From Acidobacteriaceae bacterium (GTDB lineage: Bacteria; Acidobacteriota; Terriglobia; Terriglobales; Acidobacteriaceae), in assembly GCA_003156235.1 (NCBI GenBank), contig PMGP01000409.1:1-5486 (forward strand): 5,486 nt of DNA, in the 5' to 3' direction. This document shows positions 1 through 5,444 of the stretch, one piece after another; within the stretch, counting starts at the first letter, position 1; each line of letters opens with the position of its first letter. A program made the translations under genes and the position numbers. Below the pieces are notes generated by a model. That model was not told where the DNA came from. It saw only the letters and a list, made by a program, of their open reading frames with translations, and did no database searches.

Positions 1-3
1 TTC

Positions 4-738
4 ATGCGTTCTTTTGCCCTTCTTCCGCTCTCGGCGCTTCTTGTCACCCTGATCGCGTCAGCCCCAGCCGCCTCCGCCCAGTCTGCCAGCTTTATCGTCT
101 CGCAGCACGGCAAATCCGTCGGCAAGGCCAGCTTCAATTTCACTGCCAGCTCCTCAGGCTACGACTCCACTGCGCTGGTCATCATCAATATGAAGGGCCT
201 TGATTACTCCCTCTCCAAAACCGAGCGCCTCTCCCCTGCCAACCACCTGCGCCATGTGCAGTTGAGCGCCGCCGTCAACGGTTCGGCCGTCAACATCTCC
301 GCCGCTCCAGATCCGGTATCAGGCCAGTCCCCGATCCTCCTCGACATCTCCGCCAACGGCCACTCCACCACCACAAGCCTGCCCGCGCACCCTGCTGCTG
401 TTTTCCTCCCCGACTTCGACCCCGGCGCACTGGAAACCCTCTTGGCCCTCGCCGTAGCTCGCAACAATCGTGATCTCTGGGCCATCATCCCCAAAAAGGA
501 AGGCTCCGTCGTTCCCATCCAGTTGGCCACTTACGCCGACGAGCAGGGCTCTCTTGACGGCAACCCCGTCGTCGTCCACCACCTCGTCGCCACCATCGCC
601 GGCAAAGAAACGGACCTCTTCTCCGGCCCTGAAAATCAGCTTCTACAGGCCGAGTTCCCCCAGATCGGCTACGCCCTGGTCCGCACTGGTTTCGTCCTTA
701 CCCCGCCCGCCAAACCCGGCACACCGCCAGCTCCCTAG
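4..738 (+). CDS. Secreted protein of unknown function, probably an acidobacterial lineage family
   Basis: I do not recognise a named function. The 244-residue product begins with a typical Sec signal peptide: a short basic start (MR), a hydrophobic core at about residues 4-20, and an AxA-type cleavage site (APAASA|QS, about residue 25). The mature protein is therefore likely exported to the periplasm or beyond. It is rich in Ser, Thr, Ala and Asn, with alternating strand-like segments and no membrane helix. It ends in a Pro-rich tail (PPAKPGTPPAP). The closing segment (QLLQAEFPQIGYALVRTGF) resembles the last strands of periplasmic beta-rich proteins of the DUF3108 kind; this is a weak impression only. 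The ATG at 4 is chosen because it places the signal peptide correctly; only three bases lie upstream, so the ribosome site and promoter are outside the window. The gene converges on the flavoprotein gene, 35 bp away. Confidence 0.82.
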   Translation: MRSFALLPLSALLVTLIASAPAASAQSASFIVSQHGKSVGKASFNFTASSSGYDSTALVIINMKGLDYSLSKTERLSPANHLRHVQLSAAVNGSAVNISAAPDPVSGQSPILLDISANGHSTTTSLPAHPAAVFLPDFDPGALETLLALAVARNNRDLWAIIPKKEGSVVPIQLATYADEQGSLDGNPVVVHHLVATIAGKETDLFSGPENQLLQAEFPQIGYALVRTGFVLTPPAKPGTPPAP

Positions 739-746
739 GCTTTTCC

Positions 747-774
747 TAGTCCCCAGTCCCTGGTCCCTAGTCCC
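747..774. repeat. Four tandem copies of a 7-bp unit (TAGTCCC)
   Basis: Four consecutive heptamers TAGTCCC, CAGTCCC, TGGTCCC and TAGTCCC fill 747-774, followed by a partial TAG. The array occupies most of the gap between two convergent genes, and its last base is the first base of the flavoprotein stop codon (774-776, read on the minus strand). No hairpin followed by a T-run is visible in this gap, so I see no intrinsic terminator for either gene here. Confidence 0.7.
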
Positions 775-2324
775 TAGCAAGCCCTCCCCGCCGCCACTCC
801 CGATGCCCACGCCCACTGGAAATTAAACCCACCCAGTTGCCCGGTCACATCCACCACCTCGCCTATAAAGAACAATCCCGGCACAGCCCGCGCCTCCATC
901 GTCCGCGCCTGTAATTCAGCCGTATCCACGCCCCCGACCGTCACCTCAGCCTTCTCAAACCCCTCCGTCCCCGCCGGATGAAACTCCCACCGGTGCAGCC
1001 GCCGCTCACACTCCTCCAACGCCGCATTCGTCCAGCCCTGCGGCCCGCCGATCTCGGCAAGATAATCCGCCAACCGCCGCGGCAGCGCCTCGCGCAACGC
1101 CTTCCGCAGCGCATCCAAATCCCTCCGCGCCCCCGGCTCCCTCAATGCCTTAAGAATCACAGCTCCGTGCCCCATCCATTCGCGCTCTATGCGAATGGGT
1201 GGGATACCATGAACCCCAGGTGTCGGGTGCCCCACCCGATTGTCATTCTGAGCGAGCGCAGTGAGTCGAAGAACCTGCGGTTGATCTTTGTGGCTAGGGT
1301 GGGATACCTCGAATCCCGAAGCAAAATCCACCACCAATTCCGCCCCCGGCCGCCAGTACAATGATGCCTGCAACACCGCCGGCCCGCTCAACCCGCGATG
1401 CGTCACCAGCATCTTTTCCTTGAAATGGAACGGGGTTCGCAACCTGCCTTCCACGGCTGCGGAAACTTGCTGTGCTTTGAAAGGGTACGACTGGTAGGTC
1501 AGGGCTTTAGCCCTGACTGCCGTAGATGCTGCAATATTGCTATGGGCTTTAGCCCTGGTTTCGGAGGGAGGCGGGGCTTTCAATCCCCGCATATTGCCAG
1601 CTATATCAGCGTGGGCTTTAGCCCCGGAAGGATGCTTTTCGGAAGTCTTATCCGCCCAAGCCACCACCTCCGCCGCCACTCCCGCCAACCCTGTCCACCC
1701 AGCTTCATCGCCGCCCAGCACCAGCGGAACCAGCGCCGGCCTCGGCTCCACAATCCCCAGTCCGAACTGCGCGGCGATCTCATACCCCAGCCCCGTCGCC
1801 CCCAGCTTCGGAATCGAAAGACCGCCTGTCGCCACCACCAGCGACTCCGATTGAAACTCCCCTGCCGAAGTTTTTACATGAAACCCGCCCGCAGGGCCTC
1901 CTGCCACACAGCAGGTGGTGCATGTGGCGTTCAGCACAATCTCCACGCCTCCCCGCGCACACTCCGCCAGCAGCATCTCCACAATCGCCCGCGCCGACCC
2001 GTCGCAAAACAGTTGTCCCAGCGTCTTCTCATGCCACCGGATCCCGTACCGCTCGACCAGCTCAAGAAAGTGCAGCGGCTGATAAAGCGCCAGCGCCGAC
2101 TTCGCAAAATGCGGATTCTCCGAGAGAAAATTCTCCGGCCCGCAATGCAGATTCGTAAAATTGCACCGCCCGCCGCCGGAAATCAAAATCTTCCGCCCCG
2201 CCTGCCCATTGTGCTCGAGCACGGCTACCCGCCGCCCGCGCTGGCCCGCCACCGCCGCGCACATCAACCCAGCCGCTCCCGCTCCCATCACAATCACATC
2301 GAATTGGCGCACGTCAGCTGACAT
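774..2324 (-). CDS. BaiN/HI0933-family FAD-dependent oxidoreductase with two in-frame repeat insertions
   Basis: The 516-residue cytosolic flavoprotein belongs to the HI0933-like family (PF03486), whose members bind FAD and are usually annotated only as NAD(P)/FAD-dependent oxidoreductases; the substrate cannot be read from sequence. Visible motifs: dinucleotide-binding GAGAAG at residues 14-19 with the acidic strand end E37; the family signature GRKILISGGGRCNFTN at 43-58; ATGGLSIPKLGATGLGYEIA at 165-184; THRGLSGPAVLQ at 308-319; and the closing FAD-contact segment GEVVDVTGQLGGFNFQWAWA at 488-507. Family members are normally about 400 residues. The excess lies in two low-complexity blocks, about residues 225-293 and 336-386, which coincide with clusters of dispersed palindromic DNA repeats. 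Removing them leaves about 397 residues with all conserved motifs. The ATG at 2324 begins ten residues before the first FAD-binding strand; upstream there is only a weak AAGAG. The gene may be functional or in early decay. Confidence 0.9.
   Translation of the reverse strand: MSADVRQFDVIVMGAGAAGLMCAAVAGQRGRRVAVLEHNGQAGRKILISGGGRCNFTNLHCGPENFLSENPHFAKSALALYQPLHFLELVERYGIRWHEKTLGQLFCDGSARAIVEMLLAECARGGVEIVLNATCTTCCVAGGPAGGFHVKTSAGEFQSESLVVATGGLSIPKLGATGLGYEIAAQFGLGIVEPRPALVPLVLGGDEAGWTGLAGVAAEVVAWADKTSEKHPSGAKAHADIAGNMRGLKAPPPSETRAKAHSNIAASTAVRAKALTYQSYPFKAQQVSAAVEGRLRTPFHFKEKMLVTHRGLSGPAVLQASLYWRPGAELVVDFASGFEVSHPSHKDQPQVLRLTALAQNDNRVGHPTPGVHGIPPIRIEREWMGHGAVILKALREPGARRDLDALRKALREALPRRLADYLAEIGGPQGWTNAALEECERRLHRWEFHPAGTEGFEKAEVTVGGVDTAELQARTMEARAVPGLFFIGEVVDVTGQLGGFNFQWAWASGVAAGRAC
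1167..1317. repeat. Dispersed repeat block inside the flavoprotein gene: two copies of a GTGCCCCA...GGGTGGGATACC element
   Basis: Copy A spans 1167-1217. It opens with GTGCCCCA and forms a hairpin with arms CCCATCCATTCGC (1171-1183) and GCGAATGGGTGGG (1191-1203), 12 of 13 paired, and closes with GGGTGGGATACC then GAACCCC. Copy B spans 1227-1317, with the same opening GTGCCCCA (1227-1234), the same closing GGGTGGGATACC (1297-1308, exactly 100 bp after the first), then GAATCCC. In copy B the arms CCCACCC (1231-1237) and GGGTGGG (1297-1303) are separated by 59 bp that include GTCATTCTGAGCGAG, a different dispersed repeat I recall from acidobacterial genomes. It looks like a repeat nested in a repeat. 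The whole block is read through in frame by the flavoprotein gene. Confidence 0.72.
1446..1652. repeat. Cluster of GGGCTTTAGCCC palindromes inside the flavoprotein gene
   Basis: The core GGGCTTTAGCCC occurs at 1502-1513, 1544-1555 and 1613-1624, with a variant palindrome (GCGGGG / CCCCGC arms, 1571-1576 and 1585-1590) between the last two. The first is part of a perfect 20-bp dyad, GTCAGGGCTTTAGCCCTGAC (1498-1517). The exact cores are 42 and 69 bp apart, both multiples of three, so each is read in the same frame on the minus strand as x-A-K-A-x. The encoded peptide repeats AKAHSNIAASTAV and AKAHADIAGNM. Boundaries are approximate and set by where similarity to the flavoprotein family stops and resumes. 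Confidence 0.75.
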
Positions 2325-2407
2325 AGGCTCTTAGTCCAGAATAGCCGGGAAACATGGTTCGCCGCGCAGAAGCGGTAGACGTGGGCCAACGCGAGCGAGT
2401 CATGCGC

Positions 2408-2427
2408 TGGGAAATCATGATTTTCCA
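2408..2427. promoter_or_regulatory. 20-bp palindrome, candidate operator of the toxin-antitoxin operon
   Basis: TGGGAAATCATGATTTTCCA is symmetric at 9 of 10 pairs, with a perfect 12-bp centre AAATCATGATTT. It lies 58 bp upstream of the toxin ATG, in the divergent region between the flavoprotein and the toxin-antitoxin pair. HTH antitoxins of this type commonly bind such dyads to repress their own operon, so it is a reasonable autoregulatory operator. On the minus strand a TTGACT, resembling a -35 box, sits just beside it (about 2427-2432), so it could also affect the flavoprotein promoter. The function is inferred from position and symmetry only. Confidence 0.42.
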
Positions 2428-2441
2428 GTCAAGAACGCCAT

Positions 2442-2465
2442 TATACTCGCATTATGTGCTATAGT
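2442..2465 (+). promoter_or_regulatory. Two candidate -10 boxes for the toxin-antitoxin operon
   Basis: TATACT (2442-2447) and TATAGT (2460-2465) both match the sigma-70 -10 consensus at five of six bases and lie 38 and 20 bp before the toxin ATG. No good -35 hexamer is found at 16-18 bp from either. The upstream palindrome at 2408-2427 would cover the -35 region of the first box, as expected for a repressed promoter. Either box could be used. Confidence 0.35.
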
Positions 2466-2485
2466 TCATAGTGTTAGGCAGACCC

Positions 2486-2865
2486 ATGAAGATCTTCAAG
2501 ACGAGGTGGTTTGCGCGTTTTGCACGGCAGGAGAAGATCGCCGACGACGGTTTGCGCGAGGCCATCGAACGGGCCGAGCGTGGCCTCATCGACGCCGATC
2601 TGGGCGGCGGCCTCATCAAGCAGCGCGTAGCCCGGCAGGGGCAGGCCGATCCGGCGGCTATCGCGTCCTTGTTGCCTACCGGGCAAAGGACCGGGCCGTT
2701 TTCTTGTTTGGCTTTGCCAAAAACGAACGGGAGAATATTGGCTCGGATGAATTGATCTTTCTTCGGGAACTTGCGAAGAACTGGCTTGCCGCCGATGCCG
2801 TGAAGATTCAAATGGAAATCGAGACTGGCAACTTACAGGAGATTGAAGATGGCGAAGAAACTTAG
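2486..2865 (+). pseudogene. RelE/ParE-superfamily toxin gene broken by a one-base frameshift
   Basis: The first 53 codons from ATG 2486 read MKIFKTRWFARFAR...GLIKQRVARQGQ, the N-terminal half of the RelE-type toxin family (PF06296/COG4737) that is encoded upstream of XRE antitoxins. After codon 53 (cag, 2642-2644) this frame loses similarity and stops at 2755, giving 89 residues. The expected continuation GRSGGYRVLVAYR...FLFGFAKNERENI is encoded one base back and runs to the stop at 2863-2865. One extra G around 2644 would restore a 126-residue toxin, close to the usual family size. Intact members are ribosome-associated or free mRNA endonucleases that slow growth. ATG 2486 is preferred over the in-frame GTG at 2471 because it matches the family start; the ribosome site is weak. 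Loss of function is most likely; sequencing error or a -1 translational frameshift are alternatives. The 3' end overlaps the antitoxin by 17 bp. Confidence 0.82.
2837..2841 (+). promoter_or_regulatory. Ribosome binding site of the antitoxin gene (AGGAG)
   Basis: AGGAG ends seven bases before ATG 2849, an ideal spacing. It fixes the antitoxin start at 2849 rather than at the in-frame TTG at 2843. The site lies inside the last codons of the toxin frame, so the two genes would be translated from one message. Confidence 0.75.
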
Positions 2866-3178
2866 CAAATTGTCCGAGGCACTTATCGAAATGGCTGGCG
2901 ACCAGCTTCGCAGCGGCCTGATGGACAAGGCAGAGTACGACAAGATCACCGTTCGCCTGCTCGGCTCTCAGCCGCTTCCCACGGCCAAGCCCATCAGTAG
3001 CAGGCAGATTCGCAACCTGCGGGAGCGCGCCAACATGAGCCAGGCTGCCTTCGCCCGCTACCTCAATCTCACCACGGGCTACATCTCGCAGTTGGAGCGC
3101 GGCACCAAGCAGCCCAAAGGCCCAGCCCTCGCCCTGCTCAACGTAATTCGACGCAAGGGGCTTGAGGCAATATTGTAA
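2849..3178 (+). CDS. XRE/HTH-type antitoxin (COG2944-like), partner of the RelE-type toxin
   Basis: The product has 109 residues. The C-terminal half is a helix-turn-helix domain of the XRE type (about residues 53-104): QIRNLRERANMSQAAFARYL is followed by the recognition helix region TTGYISQLERG (75-85) and the typical tail KQPKGPALALLNVIRRKGLEAI. The charged helical N-terminal half (1-45) is where such antitoxins usually hold their toxin. In this family the protein neutralises the RelE-like toxin by direct binding and represses its own operon through the HTH domain. It follows the toxin with a 17-bp overlap and a strong AGGAG ribosome site, the toxin-first order seen in HigBA-type loci. The reading frame is intact although the toxin is frameshifted, so it may now act as a solitary regulator or protect against a related toxin elsewhere. 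A 40-bp part of its HTH (3006-3045) recurs at 5445-5484 with one mismatch. Confidence 0.9.
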   Translation: MAKKLSKLSEALIEMAGDQLRSGLMDKAEYDKITVRLLGSQPLPTAKPISSRQIRNLRERANMSQAAFARYLNLTTGYISQLERGTKQPKGPALALLNVIRRKGLEAIL

Positions 3179-3394
3179 TTAGCTTTTATTGGCTCTACAT
3201 GCACTGCAGTTCTCGACGTGGCTGAGCAATGCATTCTGCGCTTTAACAGCTTGATGCTTCGCGAATTCGTCTCGTTGCCTCAGTTCTTTTCTGGAACCAC
3301 TGAGACGAGACAGTTTGTTGGTTTTGGATTCAAGATAGCTCGTCTGAGCAGTTTTCAGTTCTTCTGCTAGACGATCATAATCTTGGCATGCCAC
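3179..3394 (-). CDS. Small helical protein with C-terminal Cys motif, function unknown
   Basis: The 71-residue product is strongly charged and predicted largely helical (DYDRLAEELKTAQTSYLESK, then KELRQRDEFAKHQAVKAQNA), with an early Cys and a C-terminal H59-x3-C63-x2-C66 arrangement (HVENCSAC). This could bind a metal or form a disulfide. It resembles short hypothetical proteins I associate with acidobacteria; no function is known to me. The GTG at 3394 is chosen because CACCTC at 3401-3406 on the plus strand reads GAGGTG on the coding strand, a good ribosome site six bases upstream. An in-frame GTG at 3403 would add three residues but overlaps that site. A TATGAT-like -10 lies at 3443-3448 (minus strand), with no clear -35. 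The upstream lyase terminator means it needs its own promoter. Its stop abuts the antitoxin stop with no gap. The local GC is visibly lower than in the flanking genes. Confidence 0.6.
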   Translation of the reverse strand: MACQDYDRLAEELKTAQTSYLESKTNKLSRLSGSRKELRQRDEFAKHQAVKAQNALLSHVENCSACRANKS

Positions 3395-3400
3395 TTTTCG

Positions 3401-3406
3401 CACCTC
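3401..3406 (-). promoter_or_regulatory. Ribosome binding site of the small Cys-motif protein (GAGGTG)
   Basis: Read on the minus strand, GAGGTG is followed by six bases and then GTG at 3394. It includes the GTG at 3403-3401, so an upstream start there would lack its own site. This decides in favour of the shorter, 71-residue product. Confidence 0.5.
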
Positions 3407-3461
3407 TCGACGTTAACTGGCTTCTTGATACGTCTCGACTGCATCATAAAGCACCAAACGC

Positions 3462-3491
3462 AAAAAAGCCATGCCGTAGCGGCATGGCTTT
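3462..3491 (-). terminator. Rho-independent terminator of the beta-eliminating lyase gene
   Basis: A perfect 12-bp stem (AAAGCCATGCCG at 3465-3476 pairing with CGGCATGGCTTT at 3480-3491) with a three-base loop is followed, on the minus strand, by a run of six T (opposite 3462-3467). It lies 77 bp beyond the lyase stop codon and points leftward, as expected for that gene. It separates the lyase transcript from the small gene downstream. In the plus direction the T-run is short, so any rightward activity would be weak. Confidence 0.92.
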
Positions 3492-3568
3492 GTTGCTTGA
3501 GATGAATGCCGGCGATCATCGAATCTTCAGCATCGTACAGCCCAAATCGGATGGTGCGATGAGGGCGA

Positions 3569-5026
3569 TCAGCACACCGGACCGAAGTCCTTCTCGAATG
3601 CCGCGGCCAGCTTCGCGCCCCAATTGTTCTTGGGCTTCAGGCGGCCGCCGAAGAAGCGAAGGATAGGCGGCTCCTCAAAGAACTCAAGGCCGCCGATCAT
3701 CTCGCGGTGTTCATAGAGCCACTTGAGTCGATCGGTCGCATACAGGAAGTGAGACATCGTAAATACACGCCGCGGAACCGCCAGGCGCAAAAGCTCCATA
3801 TCGGATGGCACGTCGTTGCCCTGCTCATCCCGGTCCATGGATATGCTTCCGCGCTCCATGCCACGAATACCCGATGCGATGAACGCCGCCGCGGCCAAAG
3901 CTCCCGCGGGGTATTCGCTCTGCGGAATATGCGAGACAAAGCGCATGGCGTCGAGATGGCAAGCCAATCCGCCCGGAGGCGTAACCACGGGAACACCTTT
4001 TTCGATCAACCGTTCGGCGAAGAATTTGATGGCGTCGGCCGAGGAGCCCGCTATTTCAAGATCCGTCATCTCCCGCATACCCACCGCCATCGCCTCGATT
4101 TCCTTGGAAGACATTCCGCCGTAGGTATAGAAGCCTTCGTACACCGGAAGCCAGGGCCGTATCGCCGCGTCCAAATCCTTGCGGTTGGTGGCGATCAATC
4201 CGCCGCGAACCATGCAACTCTTGCGCCCGGACAGATAACAGATGTCCGCCAGCTTCATCATCTCCAGAATGATTTCCTTGATCGACTTATTCGCATATCC
4301 CGGCTCGCGCTGGCGAATGAAATAGGCATTCTCCGAAATCAAGCTGGCATCCAGCACCAGCGGAATCCCGAGCGGCGCGATCAATTCCTTCACCTCGCGC
4401 AGGTTCGCCATCGAAAACGGCTGGCCGCCGATCAGGTTGGTGGTTGCTTCCATGCGAACAAAGGGAATCTTCACGGCGCCGTGCTCGTCGATGGCGGCCT
4501 TCAGGCGCCCAAGGTCCATATTGCCTTTGAATGGATAAGTGCTCTGAGTGTTAAGCGCTTCCGGTCCGAAAAGCTCAAGAACGGTCGCTCCCAACAGATT
4601 GAAGTGCGCCTTGGTGGTGGTGAAGTGATAGTTCATCGGGATGAAGGTGCCGGGCTTGATAAATGCCTTGGCCAGCAAGTGCTCGCAAGCGCGCCCCTGG
4701 TGAGCCGGCAGCAGATACTCGTACCCGAGAATCTCCTTGACCGAGTCGGCCAGCTTGTAAAAGCTATCCGAGCCGGCGTAAGCGTCATCGGCCAGCAGCA
4801 TGGATGCCTGCTGGGTGTCGCTCATGGCATTGGTGCCACTGTCAGTCAGCATATCCAGAAAAATGTCCCTGGTACGAAGAAGGAATGTGTTATAGCCCGC
4901 TGCTTCCATTGCCTGAAGCCGCTCGCGGGCCGGGGCCAATCGAACCTTTTGCACAATGCGGATCTTGTGCATCTCGATGGGAATTTCAGTTCCATCAGAC
5001 AGACGAATGCTCATGCGTTTTACCAA
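3569..5026 (-). CDS. PLP-dependent beta-eliminating lyase, tryptophanase/tyrosine phenol-lyase family, divergent active site
   Basis: The 485-residue cytosolic enzyme belongs to COG3033 (fold type I, PF01212), whose characterised members split Trp or Tyr into indole or phenol plus pyruvate and ammonia. Conserved segments: GYNTFLL (44-50), LTDSGTNAMSD (60-70), DDAYAGS (80-86), HQGR (109-112), FTTTKAH (135-141), NLIGGQP (197-203), the ring-nitrogen Asp D226, and SGRK with the presumed PLP lysine K269. The residue that is Arg in E. coli TnaA and Citrobacter TPL (TPL R217) is Leu229; the usual KKD at the lysine is RKS. Positions separating TPL from tryptophanase are TPL-like: M390, R392 (TPL M379/R381) and F458 (TPL F448); R414 matches TPL R404. 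The substrate is uncertain. The protein is longer than TPL (456) at both ends. The TTG at 5026 gives MVKRMSIRL; the ATG at 5014 is an equally possible start, and neither has a strong ribosome site. No TnaC-like leader is visible upstream. Confidence 0.9.
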   Translation of the reverse strand: MVKRMSIRLSDGTEIPIEMHKIRIVQKVRLAPARERLQAMEAAGYNTFLLRTRDIFLDMLTDSGTNAMSDTQQASMLLADDAYAGSDSFYKLADSVKEILGYEYLLPAHQGRACEHLLAKAFIKPGTFIPMNYHFTTTKAHFNLLGATVLELFGPEALNTQSTYPFKGNMDLGRLKAAIDEHGAVKIPFVRMEATTNLIGGQPFSMANLREVKELIAPLGIPLVLDASLISENAYFIRQREPGYANKSIKEIILEMMKLADICYLSGRKSCMVRGGLIATNRKDLDAAIRPWLPVYEGFYTYGGMSSKEIEAMAVGMREMTDLEIAGSSADAIKFFAERLIEKGVPVVTPPGGLACHLDAMRFVSHIPQSEYPAGALAAAAFIASGIRGMERGSISMDRDEQGNDVPSDMELLRLAVPRRVFTMSHFLYATDRLKWLYEHREMIGGLEFFEEPPILRFFGGRLKPKNNWGAKLAAAFEKDFGPVC

Positions 5027-5444
5027 CCGGATGTGGATTTGAAGACGGAACTATGATTGCACAGCGAGGGTACGGTCGTAAATCGCCTGCCGCGAAGATT
5101 CGCCCAAGCCCGGTATATAGCCACCCGCGCCTCACATTCAGCTGCTCGCGCCCTGCATACTGTCGCCCGCGCCATAGGCGCAGTGTTTATTAGCCCACCG
5201 TTTCAACGGTGGGGATATGGATCAACCCATCATTCAATCGGAGTCCCGTAGGGACGGCGCAATCTGTGCCGGGTGCCCCAGATCCAGCCTTTGGAACCTG
5301 AGATATAACGAACCTCATCCAACCCTGAATCTCGTGAGCGGTCCTTTTCGCGGCATCGCGTCACACCGGCAACAAACTCGCGAACTTGCTAACCCGCAAT
5401 CACCGCGCAGCAGTGGCCAACTCGCGAAAAAACCCAAAGCGAAG
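5027..5444. other. Intergenic stretch without a convincing gene, containing dispersed palindromes
   Basis: No frame here shows a recognisable protein. The 86-codon frame at 5217-5477 runs through repeat DNA and then out of frame with the antitoxin fragment. The part next to the lyase (5027-5160) should hold its promoter; a TATATA on the minus strand near 5113-5118 is the best -10 candidate but has no convincing -35. Palindromes lie at 5169-5181 (GCGCC/GGCGC), 5194-5213 and 5244-5254. The word CGGGTGCCCCA at 5270-5280 matches 1224-1234, the edge of the repeat element inside the flavoprotein gene. Confidence 0.5.
5194..5254. repeat. Pair of dispersed palindromes (CCCACCGTT/AACGGTGGG and TCCC/GGGA)
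   Basis: CCCACCGTTTCAACGGTGGG at 5194-5213 is a perfect dyad with 9-bp arms and a two-base loop. It is followed 30 bp later by TCCCGTAGGGA (5244-5254) in the context GAGTCCCGTAGGGACGGC. I recall these two motifs occurring together between genes in acidobacterial genomes, and they look like REP-type elements. No REP-associated transposase is in the window. Their position upstream of the lyase may be coincidental. Confidence 0.5.

Noticed and set aside
1498..1625. Possible CRISPR array in the GGGCTTTAGCCC cluster
   Set aside because: The repeats are short palindromes with irregular spacing (42 and 69 bp, with a variant between), lie inside an open reading frame, and have no cas genes nearby. 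They fit dispersed repeat elements.
1398..2321. Plus-strand open frame of 307 codons
   Set aside because: It is antisense to the flavoprotein gene, Arg/Pro/His-rich and without a domain.
2636..2650. Programmed -1 frameshift in the toxin gene
   Set aside because: No canonical X-XXY-YYZ slippery heptamer and no obvious downstream stimulatory hairpin are visible at the break, so a mutation or sequencing error is preferred, though not excluded.
3707..5056. Long plus-strand open frame of 449 codons
   Set aside because: It is antisense to the lyase gene, rich in His, Arg and Gln in the way antisense frames of high-GC genes are, and shows no recognisable domain.
5027..5160. TnaC-like leader peptide controlling the lyase
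   Set aside because: The short minus-strand frames here are only a few codons long, with no Trp-containing leader and no stop arrangement like that of tna operons.
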